From: Hygrocybe punicea
Lineage: Eukaryota > Basidiomycota > Agaricomycetes > Agaricales > Hygrophoraceae
Reading direction: 5' to 3'
Length of the DNA: 64,000 nt
NCBI GenBank assembly: GCA_963556145.1
Contig: OY744467.1
Coordinates: forward strand, 992,001 to 1,056,000
The position numbers and the translations under genes are program-made. Under the pieces are notes generated by a model, which was not told where the DNA came from, did no database searches, and saw only the letters and a program-made list of their open reading frames with translations. How positions within the stretch are numbered: the stretch's first letter is position 1; the number at the start of each line of letters is the position of its first letter. Positions 12,044 through 24,229 of the stretch are shown piece after piece.

Positions 12044-15000
12044 GTGGTCATAGACGCCATACCAGTACTTGATGCTCCTGAAGTTCGCCGGAACCTGCCC
12101 ACTGGTACGAGTGAGCCCTTACTTGGATGGAGTATGGAGTCAGTTTGTGTGTGTGGCCGATCTTTCCAACAGCTCAGTGCTTTCACCAACCACAAGTGCA
12201 CCTGCCAATTGTCAAAGAAGCGCCTTTCCAGTGCTCTGGACAAGGCAAAACAGCTCTGGAAAGGTCCCAAGAGGCGTCGACTTCTTTCATCATCTTTGGA
12301 GATTGATAAAGTGCCTCTGGCAGGTTTGGCACCCCAGGCAGCAGACCCAGTGGTTGCAATCGAGGTACGCTATTTTGAATACGATGAAAGATAACCGCTC
12401 ATTAAATATTGTTCTTAGATTGGTGTTATTCCAGACAATGAAAACCAAGCTGATGACTCCCATATGTCTATGATGGAATGCGCGCCATGGACCCGAAGAC
12501 TTAATCGTCGACTCCCACTATGATTCAGAGATCCACTGCCGCAACCGCCACCACTTTTACCACTGCCACCCCTCATCCATTCTATCACATCGACTTCGCA
12601 GTCAACGGCAAACAATAGAACGGCTTCAAGTTTGTCATTGGGCTCGAGCTCAGGAGCGGTACGCCATCGACTGTGCCAAGTGTTCAGGACAGTACGCAAT
12701 GTATTTGGGCTATCATGGCTGTACCACACTGCAGAATTGCCTTCGCACGATCCAGAGGAGTACAACGAGTTATCCGATATCTCATCTCAATCCCCTTCCA
12801 CATCCGCTCCACCAACATTTTATCCTTTTCCAAACCACAGCTCATTCTGCTTAGGCAAGTGGTATTGGAATGGCGGCATCCAGAAGTCTCAGTCTAGTTT
12901 AATGAGCTTTTAGACATCATTGGAGATCGTGGCTTCGAGCCTGCAGCCGTTCGAGATACCAAATGGAGTGAGATCAACAATATTCTAGCAAGTGGTGAAG
13001 ACGAAGAATGGTTGGATGAGGATGCCGGATGGAAACATATGCCCGTGACCATTGAAGTGCCCTATCAGCTTTAGGGATGACCAAGGGTTGACATATGTGA
13101 TAGGGTGAGATTTTCCAAGGGTTTTGAAGGGTTTGTTCTTGAATCATTATCTATTGCAGATAGTGATAGAAACTTGGTGGGAATTTCAAAGAGTTATATA
13201 TTTTCTAGTTTCTCTCCAAAATTTAGGTCAGATTTCTTCAGTAGTTATTGTGCAGTTCCATTTTCAAAAAGGAGTGTTTTTTGAAAATGGAACTGCACAA
13301 TAACTACTGAAGAAATCTGACCTAAATTTTGGAGAGAAACTAGAAAATATATAACTCTTTGAAATTCCCACCAAGTTTCTATCACTATCTGCAATAGATA
13401 ATGATTCAAGAACAAACCCTTCAAAACCCTTGGAAAATCTCACCCTATCACATATGTCAACCCTTGGTCATCCCTAATCAGCTTCGCCATGGCGTCTCCC
13501 CAGATCCCGACGCCAGTCCTCGAAGTTACACAATTGACGACTTCTATCAACACAGTCTGGTTTTGGTCATTCAGGAAAAGCTTTCAGATTCAACAGGAAG
13601 TCATCGGCATTTTCATTATGAACCATTCCAGCTGAATTGGCAGCCTGGCGAAGTTCCTCACCCGGTGCGTGTTCAGGGTGAACTGTACACATCTCCTGCC
13701 TTCATCGATGCCCATCGCGAACTGCAAGATTCTCCTGCAGAACCAGGTTGCTCACTTCCACGTGTGGTTGCTGCACTGATGTTCTGGTCTGATGTTACAC
13801 ACCTGACGTCATTTGGTGATGCGAAGATTTGGCCCCTTTACATGTTTTTCGGAAACGAATCCAAATATTACCGGTGTAAACCCTCATTCCATCTCTGTCA
13901 CCACATTGCATATTTTCATTCGGTGGGTGCCATATGTTCGCTGATTGCTGGATCATGGCTGATCATCTATGCAATAGCTTCCTGGGGCCTTCAAGGATTT
14001 CACCACCAAGCAAACCACAGGGGGGAAAGAACCCAGCGATCAATTCATGGCGCACTGCGCTCGGGAGCTCATGCATGCCCAATGGATGATTCTACTTGAT
14101 GACGAGTTTCTGGAAGCTTGGGTGCACGGCATCATGATTACATGCTGTGACAGGATTACACGACAGTTCTATCCCCAAATATTCACCTATTCAGTGGATT
14201 ATCCTGAGAAGTAGGACATCTATTCGCAACCACGACCAATTGGAATGAACTAACACAGCAATCTTTACACAGAATCCTCCTCGCTAGTATTCGTAAAATG
14301 CCTGCCCTTTGCCCTTGCCCCAGGTGTCTCACCCCACTGTCACACTTTCATAACCTCGGGACAGCTACAGATAAACAACGTCGGGTAACATTGGCTTGTG
14401 TCAATGATCGTGGTCGACAGAACTCGGTTTTCACTGCTCAGAAGCTAATATATGAAAGGCACCAACAAGTGAATAGTACCGCTGTGGAGAATTTGCTGAA
14501 AGAGCCATCTTTGGTTCCAAACCTAGTACGTCTGTTTCCATAATAATATTATGCTTAGCCTGTTACAACTAACCCTTGTGATCTAGAATGCCTTTTCTTG
14601 TAGACTGGGACGCTTCGGCTTCATTTTGTACTTGATGCTGGTAGTCGATTTATTGCATGAAATGGAGCTGGGTGTTTGGCAAAGCATCTTCATCCATCTC
14701 CTTTGGATTCTGGCATCGCACGGGGGAGCAAATCTTGTAGCGGAATTAGATCATCGGTAAGACATTTATTGATGTATTGCTGTCGCCGATCCTAATTATG
14801 GATGAAGCTATCGGCAACTCCCTTCTTTCGGAAGGGATGCAATCCGACGATTCTGGGTTAATTGTTCTGAACTGAAAAACATGGCTGCCCGGGATTACGA
14901 GAATCTCTTGCAGGTATGATAAAGTTTTCTTCTCAGGTTACAATATTCATTATATGTCAATCAGTGCGCTATTCCTGTTTTCCAAGGATTGCTTCCAGAA

Positions 15001-16329
15001 CCGCACAATCAACAGATCTTGGATCTCTTGTTTGAGGCGGCACATTGGCACAGCCTGGCCAAATTACGGATGCACAATGACTTAACTCTCGACGTCATGG
15101 ATGCTGTCACAGTTTCTCTTGGTGAGAAACTTCGCGAATTCAATGACACGACATGTTCTGCCTTCATCACTCGAGAGCTCGAACAGGAGTTTAACACATG
15201 CATTTGCTGGCAAGCTAAGGAGGCAGTGAAGAAAAATAATACCAAAAGCTGTCGCTCTGGTTCTGATGCTGTCGATGCTGAAGCAAATAATCCACATAGA
15301 TCTCAGAACAGTGCAGCGGATGGGCCGAGGACTAATGCTTGACGTCTTAAACATTTCAATCTCAATACATACAAGGCTCATGCCCTGGGTGATTACGCTG
15401 GTACCATTAGAAGATATGGCAACACAGACTCTTACTCAACAGAGCCGGTAAGTATCTTCAAATCCACACTGAAAATGATTTATTCTGAATTGCTTTGTAG
15501 GGTGAACTGGAGCACCGCTCCCCAAAAGCATGGTATACCTGCACGAGCCGCAAATGATTTATTCAGCAAATGACACGCATCGAGCGGCGGCAAACTCGTA
15601 TCCATCGTATCCGCGAACAATACTGAAAGGCTGGGAAGGCTATGCAAGAGGACGTCTCCAAAAAACCTGACGTACATCACAATATTGGGAAATCTCAAAA
15701 TTTCCCTGAGAGTATCCTGCATTTCTTGCAGAAACATGCTGGTGATCCTGCGGTCAAGGTATTGGCTCATGCTCGTGACCAAGAAAAACTAAGTCGTGCT
15801 TATTCATTGCCAGGACTTCATTCCGAAACTGAAAGATCATTTACTTCCTCGAATCAAAGCCCTCTTGTCTGAAGAAGCTTCCACGGCCAATGGTATTCCA
15901 TCCCAGCCTTTCAACTATGGGTTAGCAGACCCATTGTTTACTGAACAACATGAGACTATCCAAACTGCCTGCAACTCGGTGCTGTTCAAACATGATCGCA
16001 GATACCGCCATCATCTTGCCCGATTCAATTACATGACTTATGATGTTCGACGAAGTCAGGATGTGGTCAATCCCAACACCTCCCAATGTGATATCATGCT
16101 CCTTGCCAATCCCAAAGACCTTGAGGGGAATGCAAACCATCAATTTTTATATGCACGTGTTCTGGGAATTTTCCACACCAATGTTATTTACACCGGAACT
16201 GGGATGTTACGAGTCCCTATAAGGGAATCGTTCTATACGGTGGATTTTTCAACTCAGGGTCAGACTCTAATTTGCCAAGCCGTGGGAACAATTGTTGCAA
16301 ACTGTAGGAACAATTTTGAAGCCCTGTGA
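12044..16329 (+). pseudogene. Plavaka-type transposase, decayed and C-terminally truncated
   Basis: The exons in order are a C2H2 zinc finger (VCVCGRSF..H..C, near 12140-12215), an Arg-rich linker, and the core block FGDAKIWPLYMFFGNESKY near 13810. MAHCARELMHAQW and DDEFLEAWVHGI near 14050-14130 follow, then CPCPRC near 14310, DLLHEMELGVW near 14650, AHWHSLAKLRMH near 15045, and FNLNTYKAHALGDY near 15350. This order is that of Plavaka transposases. Introns with GT..AG include about 12364-12419, 14210-14272 and 14524-14603. Defects are TGA at 12521, a frame change near 12880, a 405 bp MITE at 13072, and loss of the usual C-terminal LEFLWVRW domain. After the residues TGTGML (near 16205) the frame runs straight into the right TIR and stops at 16329. 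Confidence 0.82.
13072..13476. mobile_element. 405-bp near-perfect palindromic MITE (hAT-type) inside transposase
   Basis: Two 199-bp arms (13072-13270 and 13278-13476) match over all stretches I compared by eye and are separated by a 7-nt loop. The ends are TAGGGATGACC and its complement. An exact 8-bp duplication ATCAGCTT at 13064-13071 and 13477-13484 marks the insertion. Removing the insert and one duplication restores the transposase frame: PYQL continues into RHGVSPD. An 8-bp TSD with a TAGGG start fits hAT. No coding capacity. Confidence 0.93.
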
Positions 16330-16439
16330 ATAAATTTGAAACCGTGTGACTGCTGACTTTGTAACTGTGAGAATTTGTTGTCTCAAATGAGCAAGAACAA
16401 TAAGGTCACCAGATCAAAGGTGCCAAGTTGGGAAAGTGT

Positions 16440-17400
16440 AGTCCACTGCTAAGTCGACTTCATGACAATAATCGTATTCTTTGTTGGTGTAATGTGCATT
16501 ATGACATATGGATGAGTTGAAAACCTGTCTGAACAGTACTGAGAGTTCTGTATTGTCCAACTAGTATCCCTGCTGTATTCTGAGGAATTGCCAGTGCAAT
16601 ATAGACTGAATGAACCAGATATGATATCTTTGTTTACAGATACATATAACAGCTATGTACATTGGAATCACAAGGAACAGGTTTAACACTGGTTTAACCA
16701 GCGGGTTCATCATTTTTCGGCACAAAGTGTTTTGCAGATGTCCCTACCTGAATCCGGGGCATTGCAATTGCACAAATAATAGCAGAAATAAAAGTCTGGA
16801 CAGTTGTTGGATGTGCATTATGTGCCATATTTGACATCCCATATTGAAGCAGAGAAAGTGCAAGCAGAGCTATCAACATTGAGAAACTATGGAGTTCACA
16901 CATTGGTACCCCAGATGCTGTTTCAATGTATTCATTGAATGGGCTCATAAGGGTGAGGTGTATAATTTGTTGATGTTTCATCAAAGGACACGAAAATAGT
17001 ACAATAAATGCAGTCAACTGCATAATGATTCGAGATCCAGACACAAGGACAAGGAACATAATTAGTTCAAGAGAAGCTCCAATCATGCCATAACAAAATA
17101 ATATGATTGGAAAGCAATTATTAAATAGCAAAGCATCATATTTATGGCAGGATGGGAAGAAGTGAAGGTTGGGCCAAGATACAATCCAATGGTATCAATG
17201 CAGGAACATAGCAACATAGGCTTCTCAGTACAGCAGTGAATTTCGTCATCAATTTAGATATAAAGGAGTAAATATGCTTGTTGTACCTGCAGATTTCGTC
17301 CAGTTAATATGACACGTCTTTGAACAAAAGGTTATGCATCACATATGCGAAGTAAAGGTAGTTTGATTGAATTTGTACAATGAATTGTAATTCAGTTTCA
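16440..17400. other. No supported gene; one hydrophobic minus-strand frame
   Basis: A 145-codon minus-strand frame at 16694-17131 is strongly hydrophobic (several 18-20 residue apolar runs) but has no recognised domain or splice context. It could be a membrane-protein remnant or chance. Nothing else is seen. Confidence 0.3.
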
Positions 17401-17404
17401 TGGG

Positions 17405-17470
17405 CCACAAACCGAACATATTGGACATGTTCGGTGTGTTCGGTCAATGTGTTCGGTCAATATGTTCAGG
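17405..17470. repeat. Short CCGAACA/TGTTCGG cluster
   Basis: ACCGAACATATTGGACATGT is followed by three TGTTCGG words in about 60 bp. This is the same motif as at 8455-8790 and 24300-24610, and it lies just outside the unknown-gene cluster. Confidence 0.7.
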
Positions 17471-17624
17471 TTACTATTGTCATATGTGATCAGTACACAT
17501 TGAACATTGGATATAGTTAGCTATCCAGTGGTGATACAAAGAGAATATGCAAACATTAAATCTGGATTATAGGTAGATAATGGATTTTCAATAGCTCATT
17601 CTCATCTTTTCAGCAAAAAGGCAC

Positions 17625-18096
17625 ATTGAGAAATTTGGACTTGGTAGAATTTTGGGTGCTGTGTTTTGTATCTCATGAAATACTGCTTGGATCAAGATGG
17701 TTATACAGTTTATGATTCTGGTTGTATTTCGAGCCTAGTGACAGACAAACATAGTACAGATGCAATGACGGCTCAAAGGACAAAAATAGAGAAGAATATG
17801 GTATATGTACTTCTAGGCCTTGAAAAGATGAACAACCTTCTCCCTCCAGTCTTCTTCATATGAGCTCTTTCGATGTCATAATTTGACAGTATCATTTTGG
17901 GCGTCAAAAAGTACTGGTCTACCTTTTATTTCATCAACAACTCACTATATCCTAAATATTGTTCAAATGTAATTACAGGCGTAGATAGTCCTCAAGACAT
18001 AGTACAACTTCCCTGTATAACCATCTTAATCCAAATAGTATTTCATGAGATACAAAACACAGCACCCAAAATTCTACCAAGTCCAAATTTCTCAAT
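17625..18096. repeat. Inverted repeat with ~83-bp arms
   Basis: 17625-17707 and 18014-18096 are inverted copies differing at only a few bases; both carry AGAATTTTGGGTGCTGTGTT in one orientation. The ~300 bp between is unpaired by eye. It is possibly a MITE remnant or the two ends of a small deleted element; no TSD was identified. Confidence 0.75.
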
Positions 18097-18216
18097 CGAT
18101 TCAAAAAGGTGCAGTTGCTGCCATCAGATAGCAAAACAGCTGTAACATATCAACAGGTTGAGTACACATACAATATTATACATTAGCATCGGTCTATATT
18201 CATATTATAGAAGCGT

Positions 18217-19658
18217 TGCCTTGTTTCCACAACACCCTCTGCATCATTACCCTCTTCCACATACCCAACATGCCGTTTGATGGCTATTCTGGGCTGTGTA
18301 GTTGGTGTAGGCAAAGCTGTCTTGTTGCGAATCATAGTTGCTTCCTGAGAATATACATCAGTATTCGTTTAATTCTTGATGTATTAAAGTGTTACCTCTG
18401 TGAAGTCACTGTCTACTAGTGCCAATGACCGTAGATTCAGAATCATCTTGAATTTATCCTTCTTTACCGGAACTGCCGATATTGTAAACTGAACCTCCAC
18501 TATATCACCGATTCTAAAGCAAGTTGGGTTTGTTGGAATGAAGCTAATAAATATTTCCATCAGTAGGGATGTGATCCCAATTCATCGTCACTCACCAATG
18601 TCGATTTCTATCAGACTTCAACTTGTAATAAAGTACGCAATTGTCCTGGCCATGAAAGTAGCGGGAATTTGCAAGTGAGGTTAATATGCCTTTTGGATCG
18701 ATGACATACTCGAATGGAATGTGAGAGGAAGTGTTGTCATGTCGGCGATCAGTGAAATATCGGGTTCCTATTGCGAGTGCCATGTAATCCATGTATGTAG
18801 AAGGCGTAAAAGCTTGCATTGCTTTGTCAGGAAATTGACGAGCCAGTTTCTGGTGCAGAATCCGAAGGTTATCGATATAGGATTGAAAGCCCGTTGTATC
18901 AAGGCCAGTTACGACTATGCTTTGACGTATGAAGGGCGTTCGGCGTTCTGGTTGACTATTGCAGTGATTCATCAGAATGGTATTCAAGGAATTGATACGA
19001 ATTTAGCACATACCTGGTTGTTATGGGTGGAAGATCTTTCGCCACCAAAATCGCTTGCAAACTTAATACCAATTCTTGATGTTCGGATTCATCATTGGTT
19101 GGAAGTGTAAACTTCCAGCAATTTGGAGAGTCAACATGCACAATATTGACATTTGCAATCTGGCAATGCGGTCAATATGATATACCTTTTCAAATCCAAT
19201 GACTTACGTTTGTGGCCTTCGCAAGCTGACTTTCATCATCGTCTAAGCGTGCAGATATGATTTCCTGCAGATGTTCAGCTGTCAATTTGGTGTCAAATAC
19301 TAGCCAGTATATATATGGTGGATATTGCTAACATGCACCCTTGAAGTTGTAATAGTTGTCCATCACATACAAAGCAGTGGTGAGATGTATATTGCGTGGC
19401 ACAATTTCGTCCACTTCATGGATTATATCTTCCACCATCACCGATCATATCCATATTGGCTTTTGATGTCCATGTGATGATAGCTTTCAGGATCCGTTTT
19501 GCTTTTGTTTTTGTATTGCATTCTTTAATATTGAAGTTTGCATCATTTTGCATAATACGGATCCTTTCCATGTCTTTCAAATGCACCACATAATGTTGGT
19601 TGTCAGCTGTCTGGTTTGGATATGGTATAGTCAAGCATGTACTCCAGCTTTTCCGCAT
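18217..19658 (-). pseudogene. Multi-exon lineage-specific gene of unknown function (gene C), probably broken
   Basis: The minus-strand exons that can be read are MRKSWSTCL.. (19658-19416); VDEIVPRNIHLTTALYVMD (near 19400-19340); DSPNCWKFTLPTNDESEHQE (near 19120-19030); RQSIVVTGLDTTGFQSYIDN to YYKLKSDRNRHW (18940-18592); and FRIGDIVEVQFTI to ALVDSDFTE (near 18520-18415). A Lys/Arg-containing tail follows near 18230-18360. Boundaries carry GT..AG. A frame change near 19440 and a TAG/TTAG near 19330 suggest decay, unless I misplaced an intron. I recognise the FRIGDIVEVQ.. block as recurring in repetitive mushroom gene families of unknown role. No catalytic motif is visible. Confidence 0.5.
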
Positions 19659-19659
19659 T

Positions 19660-20100
19660 AATTCTGCATCACAGTATATGTGTGCACAGCATTAAAATTA
19701 GCCCCTATCCATTATGCATCAATATCTGTTAGTATACCCCATGTTTCTTAATTTGGCATTATGCATTTTTGTTTTATGAATACCCCTTTTTGTTTAGTCT
19801 CCATTCCTAACTTTAATTGAATTTGTCAACAATTCATGAAATCTACCAGTATAAACTTGTGGCGAATATCATGTGGACAGTCATCCATTTTTCATGCATA
19901 CCTTTGCGCTTTGCATGGAGTACATGGCCCAAGAAGCCTCGTTTGGTATATGAGCATGTGCCAATGGTGGATCCTCTGATGTTATTGTTGAAGTTTTGGA
20001 TTCACCGATTCATCTTAAATTCATAGCTTATTGTTTTTGAGTGATTTAAAGCGTGAGTGGAGATGATATCCACTATTCCATCAACTTTTACCGCTCTCCA
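19660..20100. other. Divergent intergenic region between genes C and A
   Basis: No gene is seen. Genes C (minus) and A (plus) diverge from it, so both promoters may lie here. It is AT-rich. Confidence 0.4.
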
Positions 20101-22148
20101 ATGCCTCCCAAGAAGTCCACTGCCACGAAATCAAACTCGAAAGCAAAATCCAAGGCCACCATGTATGCATCCCTATTTTACTCGGTATAACTGAAGTTTC
20201 TATTGCATGCACTAAAGACGGCCTTCTGCAACAATCGAGAAGCGGAAGAAGGTCATCAAGACTTGGGCTGATGATGATATGTATGTGTCATCGTTTTAAT
20301 CGTTATCTATTTTTGACCAATGGACAGTGTGGCTTTGTCCGATGCTAATGATGATGCCGTCAGTATTCAAAGCACTGGCAGTGTAATGGCACCGTCAACG
20401 CTCACAAGGTATCTATAATCACATATCATTGTTATCCAATATGAGTTAACAAATATCAATATCCTCCTAGGCATTCCGTCAAGTTTCGCAACGTTAAAGA
20501 TGTGTTAGTGTTTCAATATCAAATATATCCACCATGATATCAATCTGTTACAGTGGAAAGAAACGTCAAATGTCATCTCCCAATGTCACCGACAATGACG
20601 ACAATGTGTAAATATTTTTCATAGGTATTGTCTCATCATTGACAGGTTATCTATAGTAAAACGCCTTCCCCCACCAAGAAATTGAAAGCTGCATCTAATC
20701 AATCACGAGACGGTGAGGAAGAGGAGGAAGAGGAAGAGGAAGAGGATTACGGTTCTAAGTGAGTTGTTCGGTTATCATAGACATATCCATTTGTTCAAAC
20801 AAATCGTTTGACTGTTTAGGCATCGTCGCAAAGTAGCCTTGATGAAGAACCCCGATAAGCCAATTTCGTGTGTATTTTACGTGCCGATATGAATATTCTC
20901 ATTCATTAATTGTAACAGCGTTTCTAATACTCCATCCAAGAAGTCGAAGTCCACGAAGGCCATCATGCTCGATGATACCGACGATGATAAAGGCTCCAGT
21001 GGCGATGAAGGAGATCTGACCTATGCACTGATGCAGATCACCAGGTGTGTTGGATCTTATTACACTGTGGTGTTTGATGTAGATGTCGTGAATCTAGCTT
21101 ACCATCTCCGAACGTTGATGAGTCCGATATTGGCACGAGGGATCCTCAACTTGTTGACACCTACCAAGACTGTGTCAATATCAAGTATGCAATTGCATTT
21201 ATACCCTTGTCATTTACTCATAACCATTCAGGGCAGCAGCAATGGTATCCTGGTCCAGTGCAATTGGGAATGGCAACCCACAGTTCAGTGATATCATCAC
21301 TGACATCTACAAGGTCAACAGAAAGTACGTTATTTGAACAGCAATTTGAGGTCAATTTGGTCGATTCATTGGATATAATATAGGTTATTGGTTTCCGCCA
21401 TTACATTTGATAGATCTGGGAGGTACTCTAATCTCTCTCGTGATAACCCTGCCCATATCTCCACTGGTGCATTTGGTCGCAACTTCTTTCATGCAGTCGG
21501 AGGTGGAATGCCGACGATCTTTACATCGGTCATCATAGTGGAGTCCTGCTTTCTCGATGAGCCCAAGATTGGTGGCAATACAAAGCCGGTCAAGGTTATA
21601 CAGGGTGCACTACTTCAAGGGGAATGGGAGCGATATGTTGGTGCTATTGGAATGGTGATTTGCGAGTCCGAATTTCGGGCCCAACTGTATAAGGACTATG
21701 TGTCCTTCTCAACGACCACAGCAAGTGGAATGGATACATCTCCCAGTTTGTGCATTAATCATTTTTAGTTGTAATTCCTAATCGATTTTCATAGAGGCAT
21801 CGACATCCAAAAATGTACAACTTAGTCCATTCACTCGTTGACCCACTCCATCTTATCATAAGGCCGCTCTATCATTTTACGATATTGGTAAGCATCCGGT
21901 CGTCTAATATAAATTGATATCTTAAGTATGTGTTGTCAGTGCCCATCTATGATGCACGCAAAGTCAAAGCGGACTTCACGTCCACTCTCATATCGCTCCA
22001 GCAACTACCCATCTTCCCGCACAATATCCCTGCAGGATCCTGTGTCGTTGTTGGACACACCATCAATACATTCAAGCGTGTAGATGACATGATGAAGAGC
22101 ATTTCACTCAATGTGCAATGGGTCATGGTCTTGGGAGTGCCGAAATGA
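20101..22148 (+). CDS. Multi-exon lineage-specific nuclear-type protein of unknown function (gene A)
   Basis: The start MPPKKSTATKSNSKAK at 20101 opens a gene with at least nine short exons and 50-70 bp introns (for example 20161-20217, GTATGC..AAAG). The N-terminal half is basic and acidic low-complexity sequence (KKRKK near 20250, a run of Glu near 20715-20745, and KKSKSTKAIMLDD near 20940). That pattern is typical of nuclear proteins. The C-terminal half is globular: LLVSAITFDRSGRYSN to LYKDYVSFST (21384-21720). A last exon from 21940 begins VPIYDARKVKADF and ends WVMVLGVPK, stop at 22148. I recognise this architecture (low-complexity head, VPxYD exon, C-terminal WVxVLGxP) as a repeated mushroom family but know no function. 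Exon boundaries are approximate. Confidence 0.6.
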
Positions 22149-22235
22149 TTGCTCCACTTAGCATCATTTATATTTGTATCTTATGTCTGTTTTGTGAAAT
22201 AAACGCAAACCGATCCATTGACTGTACAGATAATA

Positions 22236-24058
22236 TTACAAATATGAGTATGGACCTTTGATGTCAATCAACCATTTATAGAAAACCCCTGCAAAAGTGT
22301 CTGCTAATGAGCCAATGGGTGCTCGAACGGATTTCGGACCTGACTTCATGTTCGACCAGAGGCTGCATGTGTGATAACGTTCCACCTCGTTCACGAAATA
22401 GGACACAGTATCCGTTTTGGAATCCACAATGAGCGATATGTCCATACGGCAAAAAACACTCATCGATGGTTTTCCACCAACCATATTGGACTCTATCGCA
22501 TAAAGCCCTTCGTAGGTCTTTTGGACAAAGTCGAAGAACTCGTTTCTGCCTTGCTCTCGAATAGAAATGGCGCCCCTGTCCGGATTGCACGCCACCGTCT
22601 TCAATAGAGTCCCCTGCGTTTGAAATATTCTGACAAAGTTAAGACAATCATGCATATGATATGACAAGTGAAAATGAAGGGCACTCACCTTAACTCATCC
22701 AAGGTATAGAAACTTGAGACGATATCCCACTTCCAGGACTTGCTTTCCTTGTTGTACAGGGTGTGCACCGTATACATGACCTTTCCACCAACTAGAAACA
22801 CACGCCATTCGCCCATCTTACTCAGTGGTTCGATGTACGTTTGCCCAAACCAACGTGAACCTGGAACCTCACAGTTATTGCGCATGTATTCCCAATTTCG
22901 CTTGGCGTCGCCAGGTAATAGGACGTGATGACCGGTGTCGCTGTGTGTCCGTTTCAAGACAATATTCGGTGGGAATTGGTCACCATCGTTTAATCATTTT
23001 GCTTGAGGGCGTATCGTATGCGTTACATTCAAAGCGACATGAAGCAAGTTTTGATTTTGTATCCATTTTGAATGGACCGTGTTCATCTGCTTCGGAGGCG
23101 GCCAGATGTGTGCCGTTCGACAGAGTTCGTCCATGCCAGTCATGAAAATCAACACATTTTCCAGTGTCAATCCATATTGGTTACCACTGTCGAGACATCA
23201 GTATAATGCAGCGAAAACGGAGCAGAATTAATTAAAGCGATGTCAATCTTACATGTATGACATTCCCATATCCACACCACCAAATACACAATCTGCCGAT
23301 GCGAACTTTTGCCACGTATCGCCTTTGTCTTGATGGCGAAGTATTGCATGAAGGAACTCGGGCCAAAATATGTATTTGACATTGAAGCGCCGGGCTCCAT
23401 CCTCATGATGTAGTCGCATTCCGATATAAACCTGTTTGTTGTGAAATACGTTTCAGTATCAACAATCCACAAATTAAACAATAGACATTACCCATTCTTG
23501 AATACATGCTGAATAGTGACTCTTGTATGACTTGATGATATGGACGTAACCATCAAGATGGGCAATGGTATCGAGTTCGATGTCGGATATGGTCGTGGTG
23601 ATGAATGCAAGATCGTTAATGGCTGCGGCTTTGCTCGCGATACGAGTTGTTGGGTCAAGGATAAAAAGGATTTTGAAAACACGGCCATCATTGTTGCTTA
23701 ATGTGGTTATACGGCGTTCATTGTTGCTTACGGTGGTTGGCGGTTCCGTTTCACAGTCAGATGATGTTTCCATCTCAGAGTCGGATGATAGCCTTTTGCG
23801 TGGAAGGAGATCGAGTTCCGCGGCCGTCGCATTGCGGACACCCTGCGAATTTTCACGTATGTTGCGACCAAGACATACCGACTGCGGACAAATTCCAGAC
23901 GAAACGCATTTGGGATGTTGGTGTGCGGATCCGACATGTCTTTGGCAGGAGTTGCCTTCCTTCTTCCACAAAAGACATTTCGTTTTTGGAGAGTCGCATT
24001 TTCGACCAGGGCAGATGTGCATGCAAAGTTCATAACCAAGTTCCTTCTTATATGGCAT
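22236..24058 (-). pseudogene. Multi-exon Cys-rich protein with possible ATP-grasp-like C-terminal region (gene B)
   Basis: The start MPYKKELGYELCMHICPGRK at 24058 opens a Cys-rich head with at least eight Cys/His (candidate zinc site). An acidic linker follows, then exons VYIGMRLHHEDGARRFNVKY (near 23430) and GNQYGLTLENVLIFMTGMDE (near 23190). A core region has IVLKRTHSDTGHHV (near 22950) and GEWRVFLVGGKVMYTV (near 22800). The last two blocks resemble the lysine-containing strand and the E-x-R-V-x-x-x-x-G strand of ATP-grasp folds. This is an inference from motif shape only. A TGA at 22994-22996 lies in frame between RPQAK and LNDGDQFPP. The gene ends with a 150-codon exon to 22236. It converges with gene A (88 bp apart). 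Confidence 0.5.
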
Positions 24059-24229
24059 GTTTGTGGACCTAGGCAGGATTTCGGATGGGTGGTATGAGTA
24101 ACAGACACAGATATCATTAATACATCAATACCTTAATGATTGATTACTTTCAGGGTGGTTGATAGCGGGTGGTGACGATTCCACAAACCTTCTAATTATA
24201 AGACGTCGGAATTATGTCACCTGACAAGA

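Larger units (their letters stand above)
9019..16438 (+). mobile_element. Plavaka/CACTA-type DNA transposon with TIRs and a passenger gene
   Basis: Terminal inverted repeats of about 233 bp lie at 9019-9252 and 16206-16438. They start CACTACCC on one side and CACTTTCCC on the other, and their inner ends share CCGTATAGAACGATTCCC and the palindrome TCCCTATAAGGGA. Inside lie a deaminase-like gene (9272-10912) and a Plavaka-type transposase (12044-16204). Plavaka elements are a basidiomycete branch of the CACTA superfamily, consistent with the ends. No clean 3-bp TSD was found (TAA on the left, TAG on the right). The many stops and insertions mean it is not autonomous now. Confidence 0.82.

Noticed and set aside
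16694..17131. Membrane protein gene
   Set aside because: One hydrophobic frame without introns, family or neighbours to support it.
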